The notes beneath the pieces are model-generated. The model did no database searches. It was not told the DNA's origin and saw only the letters and a program-made list of their open reading frames with translations. A stretch of DNA of 64,000 bases, taken from the NCBI GenBank assembly GCA_039566865.1, contig CM076944.1, positions 7,648,501-7,712,500 on the forward strand, read 5' to 3'. Positions 23,345 to 33,974 of the stretch are shown piece after piece (the stretch's first letter is position 1; each line of letters begins with the position of its first letter). This stretch comes from Aurelia coerulea. Lineage: Eukaryota > Cnidaria > Scyphozoa > Semaeostomeae > Ulmaridae. A program made the position numbers and the translations under genes.

Positions 23345-23961
23345 CGGTGTAGGAATATCCAATTTAATGATTTGTTCGTTCTGTTTCAATAATTTCCTCG
23401 GCTGAGGTGATCGCTGCGAAATATCTAGATGGGATCTAGATTTCTTGTTTCATCGAACCAAGAATCTGGGATGGCCTGAACACAAACATCAATCAATTTT
23501 AGCATGCAGAGTTTTTATTCAAGCTGTAAATAAAAAATATTGGTGATTAGATAATAATAATTATTGCGGCTGTTATTCAAATCATGAAATGAACTTATAA
23601 TAAAGTAGAAATCAAACGATTTACGCTAGTTGTAGTTGGGTTAATTGATTCAGTAGATATTTGAAGTTGGGACTTGTATTGTTGATAGTCATCGTTTTGA
23701 TGAAGATTAGAAACCCCCGTTTTAGTGAGATGGTGACTTAGCTTCTGCTAAATCCCTATATTATTCAACCCTATTGCCGGGTCACAGAGACAGGGGTGTA
23801 TTTTGTGTTTTATGATGGGAAGATCATTATTTTCGTAATAGGAGTCTCCCTGTGTCATGATTGTAGATTTTGAGTCTGTGATAAGAACTTGATTTCTTAT
23901 GGGATTACGAAATTGCTAAGATTACAAGGGAAGGATTTTTTGTGAAACAAACCATAGAAAA
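23345..23961. other. Gene-free stretch, nothing recognised
   Basis: AT-rich sequence with no open frame, tandem repeat or clear inverted repeat that I could support. Confidence 0.5.
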
Positions 23962-24149
23962 AATCGGCTAATGTTTGTTGTTTATTTCAAGTCATGTGAT
24001 AAATCTCTTGATAAAACATCTTTTGATTTCTCTAACATATTTCGTGGCATGCAAAGTTGTGCCATGAGTGCAAAAAGTAGCATAATACTAAAACTTCCCA
24101 AGAGTATGGTCACATGACTTGAAATGGGTAAAACAAACCTTAGCCGATT
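23962..24149. mobile_element. MITE, AATCGGCTAAGG family, copy 2
   Basis: Left 'aaatcggctaatgtttg', right 'aaaccttagccgatta'; arms contain 'atttcaagtcatgtgat' and 'atcacatgacttgaaat'-type complements. It is in opposite orientation to the copy at 7310. Its 'gccatgagtgcaaaaagtag' segment provides the uninterrupted reference for the nested copy at 62066. Confidence 0.8.
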
Positions 24150-24349
24150 AGGTATATTTCCAAAGGTTTTTGTAAACTCCCGAATGGCCGGAAAATAGTG
24201 ATTCTTCCTAACATTGTTGTTGAAGTATTAATTGTACAAATGTTCTATGTTGTACGCAACAATTACCGAATAAAATGAAACAGTGCTTGCTTCTGGTCTT
24301 ATCATAGCACAAAATGAGTAACTGTATACGCACAATTTCTTGTGAGGAA

Positions 24350-24675
24350 ACTATAGAATATGAGCCATTACTGGAAGTTCCTTAAAATTATCAGATTTCT
24401 TACGAGTTTCTGACAGGTTTCATAACAAGCTGCATGCTTGCTACCGGGTTTCCCCTACTGAAAATTTCAAAACAAAGTTTTTTGACGCATTTCCAAGTCT
24501 TTTACCAGTATCACACAGGAAAGAAGCGAAGAGATAAAAAATTATATCAAAGGATTTCCTTTATTAAATCACGAGTTGCTCAAGTTATATTTTCCCAGTA
24601 CTGGAGCTTCTTAATTTTTTGGTGATCTGACAGTTGAATTTCTTTATAAGTGGTTTCTTATAAAAATACGTGTAA
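24350..24675. mobile_element. MITE, TACACGTATTTTTATAAGAAAC family, degraded copy
   Basis: The right end 'gtttcttataaaaatacgtgta' and the internal 'ttatattttcccagtactgga' and 'ttccttaaaattatcagatttcttacgag' match the fuller copy at 42598-42976. The left terminus is eroded. Confidence 0.7.
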
Positions 24676-24679
24676 TGAT

Positions 24680-25600
24680 CTATGCTGGTTGCCAGCACGA
24701 AGACTCGCCAGGTATGAATGCTTTCGTGCAATCTTGTAAGCCTTGTTCAATTTATTCGGTAAACTGTTTTATTATTAATTATTTACGCATTCAAACTCAT
24801 TTGTCTTTAGTCCAGAGCTTATACTTATACTTGAAACCAAAGTGTTCTTAAATTGTTCCAAATCTGTCCCGTAGTTTTCCTCTGTATAGCATATGCATAT
24901 TATCTAAAATGTGTAACTGCACCCTGACGCTTACAACAATTCCAAGCAGTTATATTGGGGACAGGTATGGCCTCTGTTCCTTCGTAATATTCCAGAGAAA
25001 ATGTCTTGAATAACGGAATTTCGAACCGACAATACGACAAAGACGCACCATTTACCAAGATGCATTGCCTTCTACTATCGGATCGTAACATAATCGACAA
25101 CAATTTGTAATTGGAACGCACTACATGTTGGTAAAGAGTTCCTCGTGGCCATCCTTAGCACAATCGTTTGTTCCAATTGAATTCGTATTCCTTCCAGTCA
25201 CCATATGTAACCAGTCATTCGAGTCCCATTTTCGGTATGGCAGTGGGGTAAAGACTTCGAGATTCAGGAGTTTTTAATGCGTAACACATTTTACAATAGA
25301 CAAAAAATCCTCTGTAGCAGAAAAACGTTTATACACACATATATTAATGGTTGAGTTAGAATAGTCCCGTTGAAAAAGCTTGAATTAATGTATGATTATT
25401 GTATATGGATTGTTTGAATTTAAGCAAACGTGTTTTAAATGAAAAGTTTACTTTATTGCGATCTCTGCTGCATCGAATGTAAATAGAATTTTTTGCAACG
25501 TCAGTTTGGAAAAATCTATTGTTAATTTATAACATTGCAAATAGTGATTGTTGCCCTTCAACCACGTGTCTATAATCAGTGACAAAGACGGTTGAGGCAT
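24680..25600. other. Gene-free stretch
   Basis: No gene is recognised. 'accatttaccaagatgcattgc' near 25047 resembles stretches near 50200 and 63870, so part of this is a dispersed repeat. Confidence 0.45.
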
Positions 25601-25605
25601 AGACC

Positions 25606-25792
25606 AATAGACCTTTTAGCTATTCTAAAACAACATTCGAATCGAACGATATTTTGAAACCTTTTGATGAATTTTCGAATGTGCACAATAGTGATAGAAG
25701 CTCCAACGCCACTCATTGGAACCTCGCGCATAAAAATGTATAAAAATAACGCTCGATCCAGGCTCTTTTGTGGAATAGCTAAAAGGTCTATT
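25606..25792. mobile_element. MITE, AATAGACCTTTTAGC family, copy 3
   Basis: AATAGACCTTTTAGCTATTC on the left and GAATAGCTAAAAGGTCTATT on the right, with 'tcgaatgtgcacaatagtgatagaagctc' inside. It is 95 bp upstream of the AGCATAGG element. Confidence 0.85.
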
Positions 25793-26177
25793 CCATGTTT
25801 TTTTTCATCTTTTCCTAAAAGCTGTATCCATTTAGATATTTCTATTTGTTGACAGAGAAATGTTTTGACTGTGAAGTAGGATACTAGAGCATAGGTTCCA
25901 AATCTTTAAAAAGGCTGGTGTAAGATTGAGTGACCTATTTCTTTGAACTGAATTACTTCAAAGAAACTTTAGCTCTTTCTTTATAATTCTACCGTTGGAC
26001 TTTTCTGAAATCTTCAATATTTTCAGAGTTAGAATGTTTTTCTTCTTTTTCAAGAATTCAAGAAAACTTTTCAAAAAAGATTAAAAGCATCGTAATTTCT
26101 AAACTGTTTGAGGTAACATGAAATAATTTCGAAGAAAACCCCAGTTTATGAATGCCCACAATATGGTATCAAGCATT

Positions 26178-26414
26178 CCGTGGCTGATTCGGACAACCTA
26201 ACCTTGTAACTTCTCAAGGTTAAGACTCGCGGTAAGACTCGCGGCCGCGTGTCTTGAAGTGCGGCCGCGCCTCTTAGATGCGCGGCCGCGTGATTTGAAA
26301 CACAGCCTCAAGACACGCGGCCGCACGTTTCAGATGCGCGGCCGCACGTTTTAGACGCGCGGCCGCACGTTTAAGGTCTTAACTTTATGGTATGTCAAAC
26401 GCGCGGCCGCACAC
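26178..26414. repeat. Left terminal inverted repeat of the NotI-rich transposon
   Basis: GCGGCCGC starts at 26241, 26261, 26282, 26317, 26338, 26359 and 26403. Intervals of 20, 21, 35, 21, 21 and 44 bp put most sites on one face of the helix, about two turns apart. The linkers are variants of 'acgtttcagatgc' and 'gtgtcttgaagt'. These are probably transposase or host-factor binding sites (inference). Confidence 0.9.
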
Positions 26415-26665
26415 TCTTGGACAAGAGTAGCGGTAAGACGTGCGGCCGCGCATTCAAGACGTGCGGCCGCGCATTCAAGACACGCGGCCGCGCGTTCCAA
26501 GACCAAACCTTTGGAATGGTCGGCAATTTAGAAGGACAAGGACAAATTTTGTTCCATGGATTATTGCTCGCGACACGTTTCTTGGCAAGTTTGTGCGGCC
26601 GAATGCGCGGCCGCTAGTTACAGACGTGCGCCCGCGCATTCTGCTGTGCGGCCGCACGTTTTGGA
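26415..26665. repeat. Subterminal GCGGCCGC cluster present only on the left side
   Basis: Perfect sites at 26442, 26463, 26484, near 26606 and near 26647, plus imperfect ones such as 'gtgcgcccgcgc', continue the arm motif after the inverted repeat ends. The right side has no equivalent, so the two ends differ in site number. The apparent proteins here (runs of RPRIQD or CGRAFKT) are translations of the repeat and are rejected as genes. Confidence 0.8.
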
Positions 26666-27373
26666 TCTGTTCCCGCGTGTCCTGAAAGGCATCACGAATT
26701 TTTGACCGGAACTTTTTTTGGGACACCCAGATACCAAAAATATTCTTGTCTCGAGGCACAAAAGGATACTACCTGCTTTTCGATAACCAATTTCGATTTG
26801 CTTGGAAAATGGAAATCCTTTGAAATTCCACAAGTTTACAAAGAACATTTATTTTCAGCTCCAATTTTTTAGGAACCTAGGGACCATAAACTTGCTCTGG
26901 AAACCTTTTTTAATTGAGTTGCCTATTCCCAGGCTGAAATGAAGCACCCTCCTCATTCTTTTGAAAATCCGAAATGGCTTTAAATCGATCCCCCGTTTTT
27001 GACGACTTTTTGTGGATGACGACCTTTGCTCGCGATACATCCCCAGTAAGAGAATAAGTGCACATAGGTTTCCCAGAGAGATGTAGTATCATTCTTCCGA
27101 AAAGGCGTACGAGATTTTTGATGGAATAGGATTTTTAGGGATGTGTATGCAGTTTCTTGAAAACAAAAGGATTTTTGCCAAATCTGTATGATATTTTTAC
27201 AGAGTGCTACGCCCCAAGGCTTTCCTTACTTGCGGAAAACTTATGCAGCGTTTCAATATGAAATCATCTTGAGCTGAGACAAGTTTCTTTCGGCAATTTA
27301 AATGTCTGCTACCAAAGATCATCTTTACTGATACCACAAGAAGTAGTTACAAGAAAGACAAGCAATGAGAAGA

Positions 27374-28543
27374 TTAAACTGCAAAATTGTCATTCTCGAA
27401 CAAAGATAATACCTTAACATATAAATTACATGCACCTTCGGCATCTGTTGGAATATCTAAATTATGGATGTTAAGATAGCAAGTAATGAGTTCGTGAATG
27501 TCTTTATCTATCCACACTGGATGCTGCTTGATACCTAATACATCTTCTGCGACTCTAATATCATTAGGGCTGACTTGAATACTTTGGTCTTCATAGCCGA
27601 ATGCTCTTGGCATTGCAAAAAGAATGTTTGCCTTTCCACCTGGTGCAGATGCAGATTGTCTAACTCTTCTCGCATTCCATGTTGCCATGAATTCATTTAG
27701 TTCTCTTTGAATCACTGGCATGAAGCAGTAAAGCAGTGATTCTTTATGAGTAGGCAAATATGGCTTATATAATCCCAGCTGGAACATATCAGTACAGTAC
27801 TGAATCCACCAATGCAAACGGAATTTCTTTAGCCTTGACCAGTATGCCTCGATTCTTTGGTTTGCAGTGGACCTGCCATATCTGAAACTATCATCATCAT
27901 TTGTAAAAAACACTTGCAAATCCTCACAATAGATGTTTTCAGTTCCAAAATCCATTCTTATTTGCCTTGGTGCAAATCCATTTCTTTTTATGCAACCGAG
28001 AAAATAGTTTGCGATAACGATTGGGTCGCTGTTAGTCGATGATACTATCATCCAAAGGACTTTACGGCTGAATCCGTCGACTCCTGAATGAATATAGAAG
28101 CCCCATTGTTTGAGCTTGTCATTTCCATCGATGTGGTAAACATCATTAGGACCGTTCGTTTCGTAAATTTTTCTCTTCAAAACTCTTCCACGACGCTCTT
28201 CTACGCCAGCTGGATCCACCTCTTTTAATGCTTTCCTCACCGACTCTTTCGATATCCTTGTACCGTATCTCAAATTCACAATCTCGCTCATTTGCCTGTA
28301 GCCTACTTTACTTCGAGAAGTATCTAGCTCATTCGATACCAATTCTTTGATTAGATTTGAGTCGATATTGCAGTGCTTTGACAAACCTTCTTTTTGGCAA
28401 ATGTACTTGAGCTGTCGTTCTGTTATATCCATGCCATGGTTTTTTCTCAACAGCATGCATATTTCTTTTTTTGTGTATTTTGGTGATACTGCGTGATAGT
28501 AATGCACCAGGGCGATCATCATTGCAAATGCTACCCAGGCCAT
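27374..28543 (-). CDS. DDE integrase-core transposase, 389 residues, intact
   Basis: The ATG at 28541-28543 opens a single-exon frame ending 237 nt after the last catalytic-core motif region. Residues 20-60 look like a small helix-turn-helix (YTKKEICMLLRK...ITERQLKYICQKEGL). The RNase H-like core has D139 (YHIDGNDKLKQWGF), D198 (IRMDFGTEN) and E232 (NQRIEAYWSRL), a DD33E-type spacing, with GVDGFSRKVLWM between strands. It belongs to the integrase-core proteins common in invertebrate, fish and fungal genomes (GNDKLKQWGFxIHxxVDGxSR signature, from family knowledge). Its position inside intact 237-bp inverted repeats makes it the likely enzyme of this element. No frameshift or stop is present, so it may be active. 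The superfamily name is left open because 9-bp target duplications do not fit the 6 bp I know for IS3EU-type elements. Confidence 0.9.
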   Translation of the reverse strand: MAWVAFAMMIALVHYYHAVSPKYTKKEICMLLRKNHGMDITERQLKYICQKEGLSKHCNIDSNLIKELVSNELDTSRSKVGYRQMSEIVNLRYGTRISKESVRKALKEVDPAGVEERRGRVLKRKIYETNGPNDVYHIDGNDKLKQWGFYIHSGVDGFSRKVLWMIVSSTNSDPIVIANYFLGCIKRNGFAPRQIRMDFGTENIYCEDLQVFFTNDDDSFRYGRSTANQRIEAYWSRLKKFRLHWWIQYCTDMFQLGLYKPYLPTHKESLLYCFMPVIQRELNEFMATWNARRVRQSASAPGGKANILFAMPRAFGYEDQSIQVSPNDIRVAEDVLGIKQHPVWIDKDIHELITCYLNIHNLDIPTDAEGACNLYVKVLSLFENDNFAV

Positions 28544-28654
28544 CGGGCATGAACATTCTGCATGTGGAACCCACCAAATGATGGACCGCTTTACATGCGT
28601 AATCAGTCCTTTTTAGTAATACATGGACTAGAACAAGAAAGAAAGAATGGCAAG

Positions 28655-28891
28655 GTGTGCGGCCGCGCGTTTGACATACCATAAAGTTAAGACCTTAAAC
28701 GTGCGGCCGCGCGTCTAAAACGTGCGGCCGCGCATCTGAAACGTGCGGCCGCGTGTCTTGAGGCTGTGTTTCAAATCACGCGGCCGCGCATCTAAGAGGC
28801 GCGGCCGCACTTCAAGACACGCGGCCGCGAGTCTTACCGCGAGTCTTAACCTTGAGAAGTTACAAGGTTAGGTTGTCCGAATCAGCCACGG
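28655..28891. repeat. Right terminal inverted repeat of the NotI-rich transposon
   Basis: This is the exact complement of 26178-26414 by eye, with seven GCGGCCGC sites and the terminal GTTGTCCGAATCAGCCACGG. The transposase start codon lies about 110 bp inside it, so promoter elements for the transposase probably lie in or beside this arm. Confidence 0.9.
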
Positions 28892-29146
28892 TATCAAGCA
28901 AAAGTCTGTCACTCATCTGGTGTATGATTTAGAAATTTGATGACGTACCATCCTCAAATGAGTAGAAATGTAAGATACGCTGTAATTTCCAAAAATATTC
29001 AAAATTTCTCAAAAGTCCAACGGTGGAATTATAGATAAGTATCTAAAGTTTCTTTCAAGCCATTCAATAAGAAGAAATAGGTCATAGAATTTTACACCCA
29101 CCTTTTTACGCCGAGATAAAGATTTAGAACCTATGCTGGATACTAG

Positions 29147-30300
29147 TGTTATCAGCCTGCTGTATGACGATCATTGAAGCTAGAGCAGTGATGCTATTCT
29201 GAAGGAACGATAGGAATTCCTTACTAGGAAAATTCATGCCTGACTTTGAAACATGTTTCAGCCTGGTTTTTTATACATTTTGTAGAATTTCGAATGTGAA
29301 CCCCATGTGAACAGATCACTCAACTGATCCTTTCATATAAACTGATAAAAGTTTCGCCCAATCCAGACTTCCGAGACTCGTTTAAAATGCACTTTCAGTG
29401 TGTCTTCGCCTGCAAATGGAAGCAAAACATTTTGATTCCATCCAAATGCATTAGGACATCTTCAAATCCTCTAAGAAATTTAACAAAATGTCAAATTGAG
29501 GAAATTTTAACCTCGTACATTTTTACAATGCATTTTTAAGAGCGAGACTTGGAGTAAGTCTAGAATTTTCTTGACACTTGTGTTTCACAATTCTTTAATG
29601 GAACAAACGTAAATGGAGCATCGTCGGGAAAAATGCTTCCAAATGTGAATTTGGCTTAAATCGGTGATCCTTGCTACTCTCGTAATAACAGAGAAACCCA
29701 AACTTGGTAAAATTCAGCTTATTTGGTTCAACCTGGAACAAGGTGGCTGAAGAAGAGCTTAGAAATGAAGGGTGCACCCCAAGGGTATCAGAGACATAAC
29801 GTGAGACTTTTACTGAGCTGCTCTTCGGACTTTTTCAAAGAACAATCAGGGAAATCTAGTATTATGATCACATGATCAATAATTAAGCAAGTATCCTGAG
29901 AATAAGAGCTGAGTGGGAAATTAGATCGAGATTAAGGATTTGAGGCTTTGGGTTTTTTGTTGACGAAAACATCTGCCCATTGCTGTGCTCACTATATCGT
30001 GAATGTCAGCCGATATTTCTATAGCTTCTCTGAATAGAGTTGGCTTGTGCTATTACGAAGGAAATAAAGGCATTGAATGTAAGCCCAGTATGATCAGCTG
30101 TTCTTAGGCCTGGCTATCCTTGAGCTAAGTTCTCAACTGAGTTCTAAAAAAGCCGAAAGCCAATGCGCTTCTGACACCCGAAACGGTAGATATAGCCACA
30201 TAAGCTCGATGGTTTATGCAAGTTTTGGAGAAAAGCCGCTCTTGCGTGCTCGCATTGTCATATTCTTAAACGATCAGGCCCGTATTCTGCGTATTTGATT
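29147..30300. other. Gene-free stretch with repeat remnants
   Basis: No exon recognised. 'ttttatacattttgtagaatttcgaatgtga' near 29269-29300 resembles the interior of the AATAGACC MITE family, so an eroded copy is present. The rest shows nothing I can support. Confidence 0.45.
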
Positions 30301-30319
30301 AGATACACGAACGTGATTA

Positions 30320-30490
30320 GTGCGCCGTTACGCCGGGGGGAGAATGTCATGTGTTGAGCGGAATTTAATGCGCCGTTACGCCGGGGGGAGAATGTCATGT
30401 GTTGAGCAGAACTTAATGCACCGTTACGCCGGGGGAGAATGCCATACATCTAGCAGGATTAGTGTGCCATTGAGCCGGGGGAGAATGCAT
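30320..30490. repeat. Tandem repeat, unit about 48 bp, four copies
   Basis: 'tgcgccgttacgccgggggg' followed by 'agaatgtcatgtgttgagc' starts at 30320, 30369 and 30418, with a diverged fourth copy at about 30463. The first two copies are nearly identical. It is a GC-rich island in an AT-rich region and its open frames on both strands are repeat artefacts. Confidence 0.85.
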
Positions 30491-30499
30491 CAGACGTCG

Positions 30500-31305
30500 G
30501 CAAACTTGCAAGGGAGTAAAGGGTGTCCCACAACAATCGTGCTCGATACATGCACATACGGGGAGGTAAGTCCAATATTTCTGGGTAAGACTATTACCAA
30601 AAGTGATACTTTTGAGTCCAAATAAACGGAAATTATGTTTTTTGATATCTATTGGCATCAAATATTGTCAAACTAATATTTCTTGGTTTGTTAGAGGCAT
30701 TCGTGACCTCTATTTGCTGATATTTTTGGGTTGTAATGAAGCTAAACTGATATTTTTGCGCTGCCTTGGTTCTCTAGCAATGTCAAAATCATGTAGATTT
30801 TGGAAGAAAGGGTTTTAGTATTGTATTTAAAATTTTCTGCATTTTAAGAAGAGTTAACAGTGTTGTTATTTCATCTGGAAGACAGCACTATCAAGCCTTT
30901 AATAATATGAAACAATTTGAATCTGTTTTGAATTTTGTAAGGGAAGATGCGGCGTCTTATTTTGGGAAAAACTATTTCGTTGTTAATTCAGCTTCTGGAT
31001 AAGTACCTCGATTTAATGGACACTTTCAGGACCATACAAAATGTTGTTGCAAGGTGTTGCCGCAGCATGGTATTTAATTCTTTGTCCGCATGAAGAAACC
31101 TTCAAAAACAGCATAAAATCACGATCAAATTTCCATAATATTTCTGCCTTACAGCAATGTCTTTTACACGCACGTGTTATCCCTTTGGGAAAATGAAAGT
31201 TATAACACGTGCTAGAAATGTTGATGTCATTGCTGTAGGGTAGAAATATTTCGAAAATTTAGTCGTGATGTTGAGCCACTGTGGAAGTTTTCTCAAATGG
31301 GCTTT
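30500..31305. repeat. Diverged inverted-repeat debris
   Basis: Fragments of the CCGGGTG-type families are mixed here ('agggtgtcccacaacaatcg' at about 30525; 'ttccataatatttctgccttacagcaatg' at about 31130, which is complementary to 31680-31725). No gene is recognised. Confidence 0.45.
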
Positions 31306-31310
31306 CTCTA

Positions 31311-32118
31311 CCGGGTGAGTCAGAAAAAAGAATCCCCGCTTGGAAGGCCACTGCTCCATGAATATCAAAGCAATAATATTGAAAACTGTCTTGTTTTATT
31401 GCAATTATGTTCATTTAAGTTCAGTAATTTACCCGACCTTAATCAGCCATTCCTTCCCGTGGATATGGGTGATTTTCTGCAGAAAGCCCCTTCCAAAACC
31501 TGCAAAAAGGTATGAAAACAAGAAGCAAATTTTTGTTCCTAAAATTGATGACACACACATAAATTCATGTATTTTTGTCCTCTTGGGAGAATGGAATCCC
31601 CTTGAATAGGTCTTCGATACTAGGGGAAGGACTTGTTCATCCTCCCAAGGGGATAGCACGTGCTAAAGCGTCCACAATTCATTGCTGTAAGGCCATTGTA
31701 AGGCAGAAATGTAAGGGAAATTTGCTCATCATTTTTGGCACGTTTTGAAGGTTTTTTGAGGAGGCTTTCTCAAGAAAACCCCTCACAATTTCAGAATGGA
31801 GTGGCCGATTTCAGTCAGGTAAATTTTATATTAGATTTGAACATTTTTACCATTAAACTATATATTTGCCGATATCATTGTCTTGATATCCAGGGAGTCG
31901 TGACCTTCTTAAAGGGGATTCTTTTTTCTGACTCACCCGGCAGAAAATCTCTCATAATTTCAGAAAGACTTGGCCGATTTCAGTCGGGTATAGATTTCAA
32001 AATGGATTTGAACATGTCTACTACTAAACAATATGTTTGTCAATATTGCTGCCTTTTTGCCCTCACGGATCTATGAAGCTGTCTTGTAAACAGGGATTCT
32101 TTTTATCGACTCACCCGG
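31311..32118. mobile_element. Composite CCGGGTGAGTC palindromic element(s), TA target
   Basis: Begins TA-CCGGGTGAGTCAGAAAAAAG and ends 'gactcacccgg'-TA (TA at 31309-31310 and 32119-32120). A second internal terminus, CTGACTCACCCGGCAG near 31930, and repeated 'aatttcagaatggagtggccgatttcagtc' segments show that two related elements are joined or that one carries an internal duplication. Non-coding. Confidence 0.7.
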
Positions 32119-32129
32119 TACATTCATTG

Positions 32130-33560
32130 GGTGTTCATTATTTACCATCCTTTCGTATTACAATTCATAGGAATCATAGTTTTGTTCGTCCATGGCATGA
32201 AATTGATCATCGAACTTTTCGCGTCCTTTTAGCTCATCGAATGGCGCGTTAGCACAACGAAGCAATTTGAACACTTAGTTGGGGAAGCTGGCTGGGGATT
32301 GTGGAAAAAGTAGTGGAGTTACTCAAGCTCGAGCCAGTCAAAAAAGGACATGTTTCATTCCTCAGTGCCTACTTGCAAGAAAGAAACTGGGTGAGTACGT
32401 TTCATTTGCAGTTGTTTCTTGTTCTCACGATCGCGTTGTATTAATTAGGCCTCTTTTGCATTCTGCCTCTTCATCCTACCCACTCCGCCTTACTTCTTTT
32501 GTAATGTTGGATATGTATGTCAGCTTTAAACTGAGGGACCGTGCAAAGTTTATTCTATGACATGGCCGGTGCAAAACGTAACGGGGCAACTACTTTTTTT
32601 GAGCATGTACAGAACTGGGTCAACACTTTTTACAAAGCAATATGAACGGGGCATAACTTTTTATGAGCTCAAGATGAAGTTTGAAACATGAAATGGCTCA
32701 TTTTGAGGATAAGATTGTGAATCGTGTAAGATAAGAAATGCTTGGAAGGATGTGTTTCAAAATGACGATAAATGTCCTTGTCGTTTGCAAGAACGATTCA
32801 TCCGTCATTTCTCTTCATCTTCAAGGTCGATTTTTTCGTTGACAGAGACTCGTAAGGGCAAGAATTGAATTTTTTATGGTCTTTGGCTAATTCATCGGTG
32901 GTACTTTACAACGTCTGTTGTTCATGAATACTTTTTTAAGGAAAGGGTGACGAGGCAGTTGGTTTTTTGCAATAATTTCATACAGGGCAAGCAGATTTTT
33001 TTGCAAGAATTTTTGTTCTCCACCGGCCATGTAATTTAATAAAATTTGCACTGTATCTGAACAATTTCTGGTATCCATTTCTGACAGGCCACGATAAAAT
33101 CGTACACTGGACCGATGCTGACGATCTATGGTTTAAAATCTAGCAAGGAACCAATTCAAGTGCGGTATGAAAATTTAATTTGATAGTTATTTCTTGTGAT
33201 TTCGTAGTATGCCTCAAAACAAGCTTGCATGTAAAGGCCGAAATTTCCACAAATTAGTTGCCATTTCAATACCTTGAAACATGTGTGAAATTGATTTGAT
33301 CCTAGACTGATTACGATCTTATCCCTTGTATCCCTGTGGTAAACCTTGCTCAACAGGGACTCATAACAAAACAGTGAAAAAGCTGACTCTATTTTCTGCA
33401 TTCTGTTGACCGAAGCGCCATCATCAAGTCAAAGAGCACAGGGAAACAAGAGACTCCAGGTCATAAGTCTAATTCGATCCTTGACACGCAATGAAATTTT
33501 CAAAATTTTAAACATGAATTTGGACAATATTAAACACGTTTTACCTTATTTTGGACCATT
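32130..33560. other. Gene-free stretch with repeat fragments
   Basis: No exon recognised. 33062-33115 ('tgacaggccacgataaaatcgt') resembles an arm of the element at 57363. 33297-33480 is a shortened copy of the repeat at 59265-59612 (see that entry). Confidence 0.5.
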
Positions 33561-33564
33561 CTAA

Positions 33565-33974
33565 GGCCCGTTTTATAAATCGTGCCGCGCCGTGCCGAAC
33601 CATAAAAATTTGAGTTCGACGGAGGTTCGACTTGGAGCGCCTCTGTTTTATAAGGAAAAGATTTTGCCGTGCCGTGCCGCGCCGAACCACAGTGACGCAT
33701 GCGCATGATAGGTATGGTTCGGTTGCACATCCACAACAAACAGTGGCTTTTGTCGTTTTGCGCATGTGTGAAAATTTTGTGGCACGGCGCAACTGAAATT
33801 TGGTTTTATAGGTCGCACCAGGTCGACCCAGTCGAGAAGCCTTTGGCATATGGTTCGACTCAGTCAAACCAAGTGTCAAGTTGGTTTTATAAGAGTCGCG
33901 CCGCGCCGAACCAGACAAAATTGTTCGAAATTCACTCGATTCGGCACGGCGCGGCACGACTTATAAAACGGGCC
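33565..33974. mobile_element. GGCCCGTTTTATAA MITE
   Basis: Inverted ends GGCCCGTTTTATAAATCGTG then CCGCGCCGTGCCGAAC, mirrored at the right as CGGCACGGCGCGGCACGACT then TATAAAACGGGCC; about 38 bp of nearly perfect complementarity. Internal 'gtgccgtgccgcgccgaacca' and 'gtcgcgccgcgccgaaccaga' are further copies of the GCCGNGCC motif. Flanking triplets are TAA and TTA, suggestive of Harbinger-type 3-bp targets but not identical. Confidence 0.8.

Larger units (their letters stand above)
26176..28891 (-). mobile_element. NotI-palindrome DNA transposon with 237-bp inverted repeats
   Basis: Arms at 26178-26414 and 28655-28891 appear identical in inverted orientation by base-by-base reading, from CCGTGGCTGATTCGGACAAC inward. 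Each arm holds seven perfect GCGGCCGC sites, and five more lie just inside the left arm, making 19 in 2.7 kb of an AT-rich region where I saw none elsewhere. Many are about 21 bp apart. A direct repeat TATCAAGCA flanks it (26167-26175, 28892-28900); the host MITE's other copy shows one CATCAAGCA here. Two extra T's precede the left arm. The interior carries an intact 389-codon DDE transposase on the minus strand. Perfect arms and an open frame indicate a recent insertion. Confidence 0.9.
25888..29137. mobile_element. AGCATAGG MITE, interrupted by the NotI-rich transposon
   Basis: The left terminus AGCATAGGTTCCAAATCTTT and right terminus AAGATTTAGAACCTATGCT are flanked by the 9-bp direct repeat GGATACTAG (25879-25887 and 29138-29146). 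Without the inserted 2.7 kb the element is about 525 bp and aligns along its length with the uninterrupted copy at 54768-55320. It has no coding capacity of its own. Superfamily is unresolved; 9-bp duplications are known for Mutator-like elements, among others. Confidence 0.88.

Noticed and set aside
26387..26848. Overlapping frames with repeated RPRIQD, CGRAFKT and RTCGR-type peptides on both strands
   Set aside because: They are translations of the GCGGCCGC array in the transposon arm, open in several frames at once because of base composition, with no independent sign of coding.
32279..32560. 93-residue plus-strand frame
   Set aside because: No conserved domain is visible and the flanking sequence is repeat debris; not supported as a gene.
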